Shown: positions 1 to 13,239 of the stretch, piece after piece
Layout: each line of letters begins with the position of its first letter
Numbering within the stretch: position 1 is the stretch's first letter
Assembly: GCF_013426205.1 (NCBI RefSeq)
Contig: NC_089424.1
Coordinates: 3,472,001 to 3,536,000, forward strand
Reading direction: 5' to 3'
From: Metarhizium brunneum
Taxonomy: Eukaryota; Ascomycota; Sordariomycetes; Hypocreales; Clavicipitaceae
DNA: 64,000 nucleotides
The notes under the pieces: model-generated
What the model was told of the DNA's origin: nothing
Seen by the model: only the letters and a program-made list of their open reading frames with translations
The model's database searches: none
Translations under genes and position numbers: made by a program

Positions 1-3000
1 GACGTCCTTGTCAAGAACAAGGGACAGGACCGGAGCAGCGGTGTAGATGGTTGCATAGCCGACGAGAAGCCAGTCCTGAAATGAGTCAGCATGTATCGTC
101 AGATTAGAGATGGAGGGAGAAAAATAATGCACACCTTGTATAAGCCCTCGGGTTCGAACTTCCTGGCAATACTGTACATGGTCTGACACACTGCTATAAT
201 CAGACCACGATGGATAACAAACTGCGCCAGCTTAGCACTCCTTTTGTAACTGTTCCGCCCATGCCACACGAGGAGCTTGACCAAATGATAAAATTGCTCG
301 ATTGAGAAATCGGCAGCCAAACTCGCCTGGCGACCTTCCTTGCCGACAATACCGACACCCACATCTGCTGCTTGAATCATCGATACGTCGTTGCCTCCGT
401 CCCCGATGCAGCAGACTCTCTTCTTGGTGTATTCCTTGATGAGCTTAGCAACCTCGGCTTTTTGTGTGGGCGAGCATCGACATGCTACCACAGTGGGAAG
501 CTGCACGGCAATGGAAATAAAGTCGATTCGGAAATGAGTCATCAGGAGCTGAAGACTTTCGCCGTCAATAAGGAGGCATGCGTCTATTTTGCCACGCAGG
601 AAATCGAGGTGTTCCTGAGCGCCGTCCTTGCGCTTGAGTTTGGCGACGGTGTAGATGTACTGCCCGCGTGCAACCAGCTTGGAGCTGATAGCCACACAAC
701 GAGCTGTTTCTACCTTGTCTCCCGTCAACATCCAAATCTTGATACCAGCATTGCGAAGAAGCTCTAGTGACGGCTTGACGTCTTTTTGTAACTTGTCCTC
801 CACACCAGTGACGCCGAGCAGTTCGAGATGATTTTCGAGGTGGTGCGATACGACGCGTTGAATGCCGGCATCGCGATTTGCAATGGACATGGAAGCCTCC
901 TGGTACTTGGATGAAAACTCTTGATACTGCTGGTACGACAGCTTCTTCCGACCCACAACCAGTGTTCGCAATCCCTCTCTAGCCATATTGGCCGTCTCCT
1001 CATCCAGCCAATCGTTGGCGGCGACTATCGTGCCCATGACTGTGTCCGCGCCCTTTTGATAGAACCAAATCTCCCCAGAGCTCAGGCTTGGATTAATATT
1101 CTTCACGTCGTCGTGGAAGTGGACAATGATCCCCATGCGCTTGCCATCAGATGTAAATGGGAACACATCGAGAATACGAACACGGACCACTGGTCGTCCT
1201 GTTTCTGTTGATTCAAGCGTCATGCCCTTTCTGTCGCGGTATGCCAACTTCAGCCCGACCGACTCTGTCCATTTAACAATGGCGATTTCATCGGGGGACG
1301 ATGCCTGGTACGATGTGATATCTTTGCCATCCTCATTATCAACGGTAGGAGTGACATTGTGGCACAGCGCCAGAGCGAGAACCACGTCCCGCACGCGGGC
1401 TCCAATCTCACGTCGTGTGCGAGTAGCGCCCACATTGACAGTACTCGAGAAGGTTGAGGATGGCGTAATGAGGACGGTCCGTGACGTTGGGTCTGTTGTA
1501 GGCTGAATGTGGAATGCTTGACGAACGTATGATTTGACCTCGTCCATTGCCTCATTAGCATAAGATACAGTCCCGACGTGAACTTTCTTCATCTCCATGT
1601 CGTTCTGCGTTAGAGTTCCTGTTTTGTCGCTGAGCAAATACTCGATTCTCCCCAGATCTTCGGGTATGGTGCTGGTTCGTACAACAGCACCTGGAATTCC
1701 CGGATCGCGTTGAATGAACCTTGAATACGCACTCTTGCCCATATCGAGGTTGACTCGCAAACTAATAGGGACAATAGTTGAGAACAAAACCAAAAAGCGC
1801 ATGATCTTAATGTACCACACGTTCCCCGTTGTATTTTCGAACCCTTCCAGAGCAACAAGAACCACCGACAATGCTAGGGTGAGAGCGCACAAGATCTTGG
1901 TAAGTGAATTGATTTCGTATTCGAGAAGGCCAGTCTTGGATCGAGACGGGGACGTCGACAAGGCAGACCTTGTCTGTGGCCCAGTATACAAGATCACTGC
2001 CAGGGTGGTTCCTTGAGAGGCAATGATTGTGTTGGCCCAAGCCGTATTATCAATTGACAGAGGTGCCGACTTTGAATTACCGTCATGCTTCAACATCGAG
2101 TAGTGGCTCGTCACGTCTTGTCTCGTTGGAAACAGTTCAATAGTGCCCACAAACTCGCCAACCTTCTTGTCAGGCTTCCCTCCAATAACTCGCAATCGCA
2201 CAAACTCCTCTGGGGCGATACTCTGCGTCAGAGCCGAGGCCAGCCTCAGCTTCCAGTCTGTCTCACCATCGAGTTGATCGGTTCTGATAAAAGTCTCTCC
2301 AGAGCCTCCACCGGCATCACCCTCATCCTTCTGTATCCCTATATCTGGCTCTTTGCCCTTTCCATCGGGCTCATTTTCGCTAAAAGCAAAGAGGGTCTCC
2401 TCTTCCGATGGCTCCTTGGTGGGGGTGGATGAGGTAGGTCCCTCCACATTGTAGCATTGCAATATGACTACATCAGCCGGCACCCGTTGTCCTTTGCTGA
2501 GTTTGAGAACGTCGCCAACTTTCAGATCCTTGGACTTGCGCATCACTTCTTCAACGAAAGATGAAGGGTGGTGGGTATTATCTTCCTCCTGAATATCGGT
2601 TAAGTCGTGTCGCGATTCCCTTTGCCTTCTTGAACCCCTCTTATTCAATGAATCCGATTTGAGCGCTCGACGGTGTGGTTTACCTGATGCAGATCGTAGG
2701 TCGGGATCAGAAAACGTCAGCACTCGGTATTCTTCGGAGTTGGCCTCATTGTCTCTCCGCCGCCTCTCAATGTCGTCGTATGCCTCCTTCCCCATGGTGA
2801 TGCAAAGCACAAAAGCAAGCGGCGCTATATAGGTAGACAGATAACCAATTCGAAGAGCGGGTATTGCTTGCGACAAGGCGACTAGAAGAAAGTACATGTT
2901 AAAGAAGAAAGAAAATTCATTATACAGTGTAACGGGAAGAAATGTTAGCGCTGTATATTTAGCATTGGAAACGATATTGGCCGGGAATCGGGTTGACTGA

Positions 3001-3509
3001 ATAGATCCAACGGCGACATGTCTTGAAGCCGAAGGATCATCTTCATCTTGCTCATCTACGGCGTCATCGTCCCCATGTTGGGGGGGCTTGTTTCCAGACA
3101 AGAAGCTGGGGAGCCGTATGCCAGACATGGACAGTCGCCGACTGTGAGACTTCTGATGGCCGCCAAGAAGAGGAGCGTCGTCGTCGGCATGGCTGCCTCC
3201 AGCTCCATCATGCTCATCTAGCAGCCTACGAGTATGTTCGTCGAAGTCGTCTCGATTCTGGCCGAGTTCGCCATATCCGCGGCCGCCGCGTTTGTTAGCA
3301 CGCCGCAAGCCTCCCATACGCAAGTTCCGGAGAGCTATTCTTGACGGCCTTGATTCAGATGAACCGGAGGATTGGCCTCGATTTGATCCTCTGATGTTCT
3401 CCGTCGAGATGGGGTCCAGCTCGTGGACGTCGAGATCTAGGTCGGAGTCGGAGTCATGCGTGGGAGATTCGGGGAGCTCGGGTGGTCTGTACGGGGGTGT
3501 CGAAGGCAT
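1..3509 (-). CDS. NEO1: P4-type phospholipid flippase, NEO1/ATP9 family (3' end cut by window)
   Basis: Probable aminophospholipid flippase of Golgi/endosome membranes, moving lipid to the cytosolic leaflet. Exons are 135-3509 and 1-75; the 59-nt intron at 76-134 was placed because it joins GLYK to DWLLVGYATIYTAAPVLSL, the run expected near the last membrane helices. About 1150 residues are in the window and the C-terminus lies to the left. Visible landmarks: Ser/Asp-rich N-terminus, first membrane pair near residues 173-245, the P4 hallmark LDGETDWK near 413, phosphorylated Asp in DKTGTLTQN at residue 628, TGDKVETA near 928 and GDGGNDVSMIQ near 1037. The short loop after the first helices and the 'EAYDDIERRRRDNEAN' stretch fit Neo1 better than Dnf or Drs2. 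Neo1-type flippases are not known to need a Cdc50 subunit. The start at 3509 is the first Met of the open frame. Confidence 0.93.
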
Positions 3510-5320
3510 TCCGCATCAAAGATTCCAGCCCAAAGTTCAACAGAAATCTGTTGGGGCTTCTTGTATGTATAAATTTTGCGAACTGTGCGTGATGCGCTGG
3601 CGTCTTCAGTGCTGCTCGAATGATCATGCTGCGCTTCGAGGCGCGAGTTTATCCTGTCAGACGCGGAGGGGTCGAAACTGCTGATCAAGAAAAACTACCG
3701 TAAGATTCTTGGCGCATTGTCTGCAAATGAGAAAGGAATGGTTAAGCGAGTGCCAGTCTGCAGTGATTCAGGCGACAATGTGCGATGTAGAGGAGGAGGA
3801 AATAGAGTCGTCTGAGCTGTTTTAAGCTACTTAAACGTATACGTAACCTGCCTCTGCGTACGTCTGGTACCAGTTGACATGTGTCCAAGCTGCGCACGCC
3901 AGGGGTTCAATTTTAGCTTCAACGTCTGGTTGGACGTCAATGCAGGTGGACAGTGCGAGGTACCTGCCCTGTCTGGGTGGCTGACACTCGGGCGCTATTA
4001 TTGACTCTTTAGCTACGGAGTACTCCGTACAATTTAATCTTTGAGCTAGAGTGGACATTTGACGGACAACCTTAGCTACCCTATATGGTTGGCCGACCTC
4101 AGGTTAACAGATTCCGTGGGCGCTGCGCATTTATGACTTCTTGGCGTTTGCGCTCAATATCGCTTTCGCTTTGTCTAGCTACTATTGATTATTTACTTGA
4201 TTTTCGTTCACCGCCATTGGAAAATGTAGCCCTGACGAAAGAGAACTGTTGACAGGTACTATATAGCTACCTAAGGTAGCACTTAAACGACCAAAGTACA
4301 ACATAAAAGTAAAAACCAACACCGAATTAAATAATAGCTGTAGTGTGGGGCAATAGCCTTTCTGCTATGGGGAGGTTTCTATTTTTCACTCTCATCCTCG
4401 GCGGACCATGGCCAGGCACCATGTCTCACGTTGAATTTTAGGTTCAGAACCGTGTCGTAGTATCATCACAGCACATCACCGTAAGTTCCGTGACCCTAAT
4501 TCCAAATCGACTACGGAGTATTCGAGTACGCATCCCAATGCAATATGAAAGCCAACAGGTCTCCGGCTCCAGGTCGCGGTACTCCGTACCTCAATGCGGG
4601 TTACGCATCACTTACCGAGCCATACACCCGAAATCTAGCATGTGACGGATAAACAACGGAATCTTGAAGCTGCCGTCTCCGATCAGTTGATGGGAGCTAA
4701 AGGAGGTCAACTGGTCCCGTCCCGTCTGGTCTTTCATTCCCCACAGCTAACGGAGTAACCAGACTGGAACTTGAGTGCCGGCTTGCAAGGCGAAAAAAGG
4801 ACCTGCTGGGGTTTCTTGGCTTGCGATTAGCTGCAAATCCGCATTGTGGCCCCACCAACATGGCAGCTCCTGACTGCCAAATTGAAGTCTGGTGCCGAGT
4901 CCAGAGTCCATCGGCCCTGTAACTATAACGAACTAAATGCCAGCTTGCATCAAGTCGCCCATCTCACGTCACCACCTTTCTCCCTCTCCAATACTGCCTT
5001 CACCTCACATTGTCGCCATCTCACGTTCGATACCCCCAATTTCGATTCTAGCAACTTCTTCTGGTATGGCGAACCGGAAATCGACATAAGAAGATTGCGT
5101 GCATTTCGTTCTATTGTTTTCCCGCTCTTGTATGTTCTCTCCGTCTCGACATCCACCACCACGCGCATCCCAGGCTCTCGCTTGCGCAGGACATCGGTGA
5201 CTCCGTGTCTCCTTTGTTCGCCTCACCAAATGCCCAGACATTGTTGATACTGATGAATCAGAATTCTTGAATGTATCCTTTCTAACCCGCTGCGTCCTGT
5301 TCATCGCGCCTACTTAAACC
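3510..5320. other. Divergent intergenic region, flippase / SEC16
   Basis: This 1.8-kb gap separates two divergent genes and should hold both promoters. It contains a perfect 16-bp palindrome TACGGAGTACTCCGTA at 4014-4029 and single TACGGAGTA/TACTCCGTA copies at 4512 and 4580. The last 350 bases before SEC16 are rich in C and T with the look of a fungal 5' leader. Short open frames here lack codon structure, recognisable motifs or splice logic, so no gene is called. Confidence 0.6.
4014..4029. repeat. Perfect 16-bp palindrome TACGGAGTACTCCGTA
   Basis: Self-complementary over all 16 bases. It is the fullest copy of a 9-mer that recurs in the intergenic DNA of this window (see findings). It could be a protein-binding site or a dispersed short repeat; the sequence does not decide. 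Confidence 0.7.
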
Positions 5321-8300
5321 ATGGCCGCAGAGCCAGCTGGTTCATGGCACCCGGCCATGAGGCCTAATAGCGCTGCTGATATCGTTGTGCCCAGTGACAA
5401 GTCCGAAGCGGCTTCCTCCACTGATGGCAATGCAGCAGCGCGTCAACGCACTCAATCCGAAGAGCATGATGCCACTGAGTCATGGTTCGACAACGGGCAT
5501 GAAAACGAGAACGAGGCCAACGCTTGGCTCATATCAGAAGACACCGAACCAGCGAAACTCATCGATCCTGCACAACCAACAGACCCCTTACAACCCACCG
5601 AAGCGGCAGAAGTGACCGGGTTGGCAGAAACTCACACCCAGGAAGAACAGCAAAAGTCAGAAGATGCTGCCATCGCATGGCTAACCAATGGTGATGGGGA
5701 CGGTGGCGCAAAACTGCTTTCCGACAAAGGGGGACACAGTCCTTCTGCAAAGGAACCCGAGCGTACCTCCCAAGATGACCACGCCGATGGGGCTCTTGCT
5801 TGCGAAGTGTTGAATAAAGAGCAAGCTCGACCGGAAGTAGACGAAGCCAAAGAAACGAAACATGTAGCCAAGGGCCCTTCTTCGACCATCGCTCAACACT
5901 CCAGCTCCATGTCCTTTGCTCGTACTGTCTCCCACGAGATCACTTTTGGCGACGATGATGACGGGGAATGGATGCTGGGTCGATCCGATACTGACACGTT
6001 CGGCTTCATGCCGCCATCGGATAGGACGAACTCATTCCCTGTTGTGCCCCCCATTTCTTCCAGCTGCGAACCCAACGACGCCTTGCCACTCCCTCCTAAT
6101 CAGGCTCTCGATGTAATGGAAGAGGATGAAAAGGAGGCCGAAGTTGAGGAAGACGAATACATGATGCAAAGCCCTGAAGGCGATAGCTCCGCATCCTGGC
6201 ATAGACATGTGGCCACCCGACGTAACCATGCGCCATCACGATCTATTGGCGGCGAAATTGCAGATGTAGCCACCACTGCTGCAGCGTCACGATTTGAAGA
6301 AGGGATACCATTGATTCCACGACGCGAAGAGGAAGGCGAAGCTCCAGAAGCTACACCCGACCTGTTTGCAGACGAGGAGGCAAATGAGGATGACTTTTTT
6401 TCTCAGGTTCAGAACAATGACTGGGACAGCAACGCAAAACCTTTGGAGCGGAAATCTACAATGCAAGTCATGGCAGCTATGAATGACGCCGGCACATTCA
6501 GTCGCCAGAGCACGGTCGAAGAGGAGATTATTGAAGAACACGCTGATGAGTCTGCGGAAGGAGTTGCACTTGGCGTTTCAGAGACAATCGAACCTGCGTC
6601 GGCAACGGATGACCTGGCATCCAAGTGGGAGCAGGCCTTTGGGGGGGACGACAACGATGATTTCCTTCTAGACGATCCAACGGTAGAGAACAAGGATATT
6701 GATGCGGCGGCGTTTCTAGGCAGTGACGATGAAGGCCTTCTGGATGATGTATTGGACGAACCTGTGCCGGCCATTCAAACCTCACAACCACAAAAACCCG
6801 CGGCGAACCCTTACGCCTCCATTAACTCCGCAGTTCATCAATCAACGCCCTACAACGCAACAGCTGCCACAGCCGTCTCCGCCCAGTATCCCTCAGTGAT
6901 ACCATACGGTGGTACTGCTGTCCATTATGGACAAACACCAGCACTGCCGCAACTTGAAGCTACCAAAGCCCAGAGCTTTGCAGATAAATCCAAAGCCGGG
7001 TATGCTTCACCTTATGATTTGCCCACAGAGCTGGTCGCCAAAACTGTGAAGCCACGAAAGCGACCAAGCCTTCAACATATTCCTCCCGAAAGAGCTCCGC
7101 CGCCTCCCAGAAGTGCCAGCATGTATTCGCCAGGGCAGGTGACTCCTGGTGCGTCCGCGTTGCCGGCTTCATCAGCGCCTCCGGCATTGGCTGGTCAACC
7201 CCCTCTGGGCCTGACCCCCGAAACGACTGAAAAGGCACCTGCCCCGGCTCTTCGCCCAAAAGGCGGCTTCTTCGAGGAACTGCCAATATCATCCAAGCCC
7301 AGACCGGCTTCAAGACAGAGTCAACGAGCACCTTCGCCAGGTCAGTACGCACCGGGACCGCCGCAACATGGACCTCCGCCAGCATCACGAACTGCCCCTG
7401 CTTTGGCCTCGACAGTAAACCAGCCACCAACCGCTCAACACTCGGCCGGGGAGACCCAGACAACACCCGGTATGGCCGGCTTAGTTGCTCCTCCAAGGGT
7501 GAATCCGTATTCTACTCTTCAATCCCAATCTCCATCCGTCACACCTCCATCGAGCAGTTCTTCTCGATACTCGCCCGCACCGGCAGCTCAGCAAGGTGGT
7601 GGTGTTTCCCTATCAAGCCGGTATTCGCCAGCACCATCTGCTGGATCACGCCCGAATAGCTCATATGGCACTGGTTCTTCACACAACCTTCCTCACTTGC
7701 CGCGAACCTCGAGCCCGTTAGCGCACTTCGAGAGTAGCGGTACCACTGATGGGCAGCATCATGATCGCCGAACAAGCTCATCGTTTGAACCAAGGTTAAA
7801 TCGTGTCTCATCCTTGCCTCCAACTCGAGAGGTGGATGAGGAGGAAGACGAAGAGGCCGTGTCTCCTGGAAATCGATCTGTCAGTGCCAACCATGCGGCG
7901 GCGGCCGACATTGCCGAGTCGCGATATAGCCCAGCTTCACCAGTGTGTACAGCTCGTTACACACCTTCATTACCCTCTGCTACTAACAGGCCCGCCGCTG
8001 CTCTTTCGCCCACCAAGAGAACCAACTCTTACGCACCCCAACCAGTAACATCGTCTGCTCAAGCCTCGTTTGCACCCCCTCCGCGCGCCCAAACACAATC
8101 CCCTGGTGCTATGCAAAACGTTGGTAGAAAGGGGAGCAAGTCATCGGAATCGGGTCCTCGTCCTTCGTCCTCTCACGCGTCGACAGCACCTGCAATGGTA
8201 AAACCTGCCCAATCTGCGTATGCTCCTATCACCCGTGCTCGCGGTCAGTCAATTACCAATTTGTTGCCACCTACCGATGGTAGAGAGCACGACCCCCTGG

Positions 8301-11256
8301 AGAGGTGGAAGGGAGCTCCGGTCATGTCTTGGGGAGTCGGCGGAACGTTTGTAACAATATTTCCCAAGAGCATACCTCGCTACGCTATAGGACAAAGCAC
8401 ACCAGTTACTGTGCGTACAGTGGGTGAAGTCAAGGTTCGGAATATTAAGGATCTGGACCCTCTTCAGGATCACTTGGCCACATTTCCTGGCCCTTTGAAA
8501 GGAAAGTCGAAGAAGAAGGAGGCAATTTCATGGCTCTCTGCTGGTATTGAATCCATGGAAAAGGAGCTCCCGGATGTCACATTCCAGTCTCATCTGTCCC
8601 TGGAGGATAAACGCTCCATCGAGCGACTCTTGCTATGGAAGCTTTTGAGAGTCTTCATCGAACATGATGGTGTGCTCGAGGGTAGTCCGACCGTGGACAA
8701 GTCAGTTCGAGAGGTCTTGACCCCCGAGACCGTTGGGATGCAAAGTGAGGGTGCACCGCTCTTTACAGCGGCAGATACCACAACGGCAGTTACCTCGATG
8801 CAGGCAGATGGTGTGGACTCAGGAGCCGTTGAAAAGATTCGCCTGGACTTGCTCAAGGGGGATCGTGAGACTGCTGTTTGGGCTGCTGTGGACAAGCGCC
8901 TCTGGGGCCATGCGATGATCATTTCTCAGACCGTCTCCTCAGATCTGTATAAACGAGTCGCGCAAGAATTTGTGCGCAAGGAAGTCAACTACCCAGGCCA
9001 TAACAACGAGTCTCTTGCCGCTCTATACAAGGTTTTGTCTGGCAATTATGATGACTGCGTTGATGAGCTTGTACCTTCTCATGCCCGCGCAGGATTGCAG
9101 CTTATGTCTACTGAAAATTCTTCTGGCCCTACCAAAGACGCTACGGAAGGCCTTGACAAGTGGCGTGAAACATTGACCCTCGTGTTGAGCAACCGCAGCA
9201 ATGACGATGTTCGAGGGCTGAATGCTCTGGGTAAGCTGTTGTCTAGCTACGGACGAGCTGAAGCTGCACATATCTGCTTCATTTTTAGCCGGCAGCTATC
9301 AGTTTTTGGCGGACTGGATGACCCAAAGGCAGACTTTGTCTTGCTAGGTTCGGACCATCACAAGCAGTCAGACCAATTTGCCAAGGAGACTGAAGCCTTG
9401 CAGCTCAGTGAAGTCTACGAGTATGGACTGACTCTGGCTGGAGGTGTTACAGCAACTGCGGGAGCGCCTCATCTTGCGGCTTATAAACTTCAGCATGCCG
9501 TAACACTCGCTGAGTACGGCTACCGCGATAGGGCTCTGCAGTACTGTGATGCGATTGCTTCGGCCATTGTTTCCCAGACACGCAGGTCTGCCTACCATCA
9601 CCCCATTCTTGAAGGTTCCGTGGAAGATTTCTTGGCAAGATTGAAACAGGCACCCAAGGAAGCGTCCTCGTCCTGGATCTCTAAGCCTACGATGGGAAAG
9701 GTATCTGATAGCATGTGGAACCGATTTAACAAGTTTGTCTCCGGGGATGAGGATGGCAATGGCCAAACTGGGTCAGATGGTGATAACGGACCTTTTGCTC
9801 GTATCGCTTCTTCACCGAACAATTCTAGGCCGCCATCGACTTCCAATTTTGATGTCTATGCTTCTTCTTCAAGCTTTCCATCCGCTTCTGCACCGCCTGC
9901 AGCCGGTGCCGCCGCGACTCGATACGCCCCGGTACCAACGGCCCAATTCCCTACCGCCCACGCCAATCCATATGTTCCAGCCGCACAGGGGCAGCATGTG
10001 CCACTGCCAACTTCGACAGGCAGCGCCCAAAGATACGCCCCCAACCCGTACGAGGCAAATTACTCAGGCGCACCGCTTGCACAACCTCAAACTGATGGCT
10101 ACCAGCCCGTGAGTTATCCTGAAGCCGCTGCAACTTCTGGTCACCAGCCTGTCGAGTCAGCTGCAGCCCACACTCAACAGCAGCCAGCCGCTGCCGTCCG
10201 GGCTGCAACCTCTGCCGGGTACCGGCCGTACAGCCTTCAAGAGTCACCGAATATTCAACCCCAGCCCGGAGCTGATGACGCCGATCAAGGGTATCAGCCG
10301 CCATCTTACGGTTACGAACCTCCACAAATAGTTCCAGTTCCAGTTGCAAATGATGCTCAAGGGACGGGTGACAACAGCGGATATGAGCCACCTTCGTTCC
10401 AGCCACATGGTTATGAGCCCCCACCATACCAGGCCCATGTTGAGGGTGATGACGCACCCAAGCCCAAGAAGAAGGGCTTTATGGAAGATGACGATGAGGA
10501 TATTCCCGCACAAAGGCAACCGCAGGAGAGTTCGAAAGCGGAAAAAGACCGAGAGAATGAGGAAATGTTCCGCAAAGCGGCAGAAGAGGATGGTGAGTGT
10601 CAAGTGTCCATATTTTATCATGGACCAAGTTTGCTAATAGATATAAAGCCAAGCGAGCAGCTTCAGCAGCCAGTGCCAAAAAGGGATGGGGTTTTGGAGG
10701 CTGGTTCGGGGGTGGCAAAAAGCCCGAAGTCAACATTGGCGAAGCTCAGGCAGGCAAAGCCATCAAGGCCAAACTTGGTGAACAGAGCAGCTTCGTCTAT
10801 GATCCAGATTTAAAGCGTTGGATCAACAAGAAGCCAGGTGCTGAGAACGTCGAAACCAAGAAGGCCGCCCCGCCACCACCACGGGGTGCTCCTCGCACTC
10901 TAAGCGGCACCCCCCTTCCTGCGGCGCCTGGCACTCCGCCCCCAGCTGCTGGACGATCCAGCGTTCCTCCCATGCCGTTCCGATCTACTGCGGGCAGGTT
11001 GTTGACGACTGCTCAGTCTATGGAAAACCTGGCTGGTGCTTCTGCTATGGGGGCACCCCCCACAGGCCTCTCACGGTCGGTATCTAGCAACAACACGACG
11101 TCGGCGCCACCGTCTACAGGTCCGCCCAGTAGGCCGGCGACCAGTATGAGTAACGCAAGCAGTATTGATGACTTGCTCGGTGCGCCTGGCCCAAGAAAAG
11201 CAGGTCAGAAGAAGGCGCGAAAGAGTGGCCGATATGTCGATGTTATGGCCAAGTAG
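5321..11256 (+). CDS. SEC16: COPII coat assembly scaffold Sec16
   Basis: Large peripheral scaffold that organises ER exit sites and recruits COPII coat subunits. Exons are 5321-10592 and 10649-11256, giving 1959 residues; the intron (GTGAGT...AAAG, 56 nt) is phase 1 and restores the frame to KRAASAASAKKGWGFGGWF. The first 500 residues are very acidic, followed by a Pro/Ser/Tyr-rich disordered part. The conserved central domain starts near residue 990 (DPLERWKGAPVMSWGVGG) and passes into an ancestral-coatomer alpha-helical element near 1165-1440 (EKIRLDLLKGDRETAVWAA). The C-terminal part is again Pro/Tyr-rich with GYEPP repeats, then a Gly/Trp motif near 1774 and a basic end. Length and domain order fit filamentous-fungal Sec16. 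The ATG at 5321 follows a C/T-rich leader. Confidence 0.93.
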
Positions 11257-11550
11257 TTGAGTAATACGGTGTGGAAAGAAGGATGGCTCGAACCTCAAAT
11301 AAAATTGGTAGAGCACCAATATGATGGGTTCATACACACATTACGGCGTTTCGTTAATAGAATTAATACTGAGCATTCGTGTACTATAGATATTCTATTT
11401 TTCCATACTACAGATCTGTAGTATTCATGCCAATTACAATACCATTTCAAGAAATATCATGCTACAGCCTAAAGAAGTCATGACGCACGACCGTGTAGTC
11501 GTTCTCATTTTTTACCCAACTCAAATTGATATATACACACATGTTCTTCG

Positions 11551-12706
11551 TCACCTGCTGTATGATTGTACGTAATACTGTAGCTAGTCAGATGAAGCGG
11601 CCGCTTTGTTTGTTCGAGAACTTACGGTAACAACAGACTCGTCCTCAGTTGCATCATCATAATGCGGCACATAAACATAAAGGATCAAGGCATGGTCATC
11701 TGCAAAGCAAGCAATGACGCGACCCTCCAGTCGACCCACGCTTAGTACTCTACTCCAGTCCCTGCCATCTACACGCACCGTGGCCCATCGATCTGGTCCC
11801 TCTTCGCGAAACTTCGTACTAGGGTGCTCTTCAACAGGCCGTTCCAGCTGCAGAGGGTCTAGTTCGGGATTTTCGAGATCGGACCATACGCTGCATATGT
11901 CAGTTGTTTCAGTGGCTATTCGCAGCCGCAGGCTCCCGTGCATATTGGCGCTTAGTTCCAATTTTGGTGCCTTGGAAGAATTTGCCCCTGTCAGAGCTAG
12001 CTTCGTGAAGCGATCCGATATAGCTTTGAGTTGCAGCAACGGCGGCAGTTGAATGTGGACATCTGGTTCCCGCACTCTTGGCTGCATGATTGTCTCGACG
12101 GTTGCTGGGTGCAGCACACGCACGGGTATGTCCTGTGTGATGATCTTCTCGTGCTCTCTGCGTAGTGACGTCTCGAGGTGCTCCTGCTCAAAGACGTCAT
12201 CGCCAAAGGGATCTTCGGACGACAATTTAGCTGCGGCTGAGGACACATTTGACGTGGTTGTCGTGATGGTCATGGAGAGAATTGGCAGGCCGTCCTTCTT
12301 TGTGAGCCGTAGGGACGCAGATATGCTGTTGAGCGCGGATTTGAGTGCGCGCTGGAGCGGCTGAAGAGGAAGTTCGAGGTTGATGGTGTTGTGGGACTCT
12401 GCGGATTGGATGTGGTGGCCCTGGAAGATGAGATCCATTGCTAGTGAGCTACGGGAGAGTCAGTGACGAGGTGAGATGGCTTGGCGTAGGGTGAATCCAT
12501 ACGCCCAGACTTGTGATCCCATATCTGGGATGACGGTGAATCTGACTGTCTCATCACTGAGGCGGACCCAGGCTATCTTTTCCAAGGATGAGAGAGCAGC
12601 CGTAAGTTCTGGCAATTGTTAGCGGTTTGAGAAGTGACTTAGAATGTGTACGGTTGGACATGCTCGCAAACGTGCGTATGTTCTTCAATTCTGTGCGAAA
12701 CCGCAT
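11551..12706 (-). CDS. HUS1: DNA-damage checkpoint clamp subunit Hus1
   Basis: Subunit of the ring-shaped 9-1-1 (Rad9-Rad1-Hus1) clamp loaded at damaged DNA to activate checkpoint kinase signalling; PCNA-like fold. I read four exons: 12652-12706, 12503-12608, 11626-12448 and 11551-11577, 336 residues. Starting at 12706 restores the family N-terminus [13 protein letters not shown] and [18 protein letters not shown], and the second junction gives [12 protein letters not shown]. The last intron (GTAAGT...CTACAG, 48 nt) replaces a read-through tail with the short end TYYVQSYSR, in line with Hus1 termini. The near-C-terminal [18 protein letters not shown] is the clearest family signature. The first intron is only 43 nt, at the lower limit for fungi, so that junction is the least certain. 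The gene converges on SEC16 with about 295 bases between the stops. Confidence 0.87.
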
Positions 12707-13239
12707 CTTGGGGTTTGCGTCGCGAGGAGTGAAGATGAGGTTCAGTGTTAGATGCAGGCGCGATGCGAGCAGTGGTGGGGTTCAATGCTTGGTTGGACCT
12801 TGCTTTAATAAGAAGTGTGGTGTAAGGTACCTACCTCAGGTACTGTACTTAATTAAGTACATACACTTGTGCAGTGGGTAGGGTAGGGAGGACTTGAGCA
12901 ACTTACACAGTTCCTGGATGACAATGCAGCCTCGATCAACATTTAGCATCTGATGCCACAGATCAACTGAGTACACCTTCCCGACACATGGAAGAGAGAT
13001 GATATTGTTTATTCCACAGGCCCCGAAAATCAAAACATCGAAACTTCTTTCGCACCATGCATACACTACATTCTTGCCATCAACCATAGCCACTCTTTTT
13101 TTTTTTTTGGAGGGGAATACCTCTCTTTTCTTTCCTTTACGCAGACCAGATCATTTGATACGTAAAAGATTTTTGATCCCAGCCTCGCTATGAACGCTTT
13201 ATTCCAGTCCACCCATTCTTACTCTTTCTCGGGTTCAAA
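12707..13239. other. Divergent promoter, HUS1 / RING-like gene
   Basis: A 533-base gap between divergent starts. It holds palindromic GGTACCTACC/AATTAAGTAC stretches near 12826-12860 and an 11-base T tract near 13097 followed by a C/T-rich leader before the ATG at 13240. No coding sequence is supported. Confidence 0.5.

Noticed and set aside
372..3298. Several plus-strand open frames opposite the flippase gene
   Set aside because: They are antisense shadows of a long, strongly conserved P4-ATPase frame.
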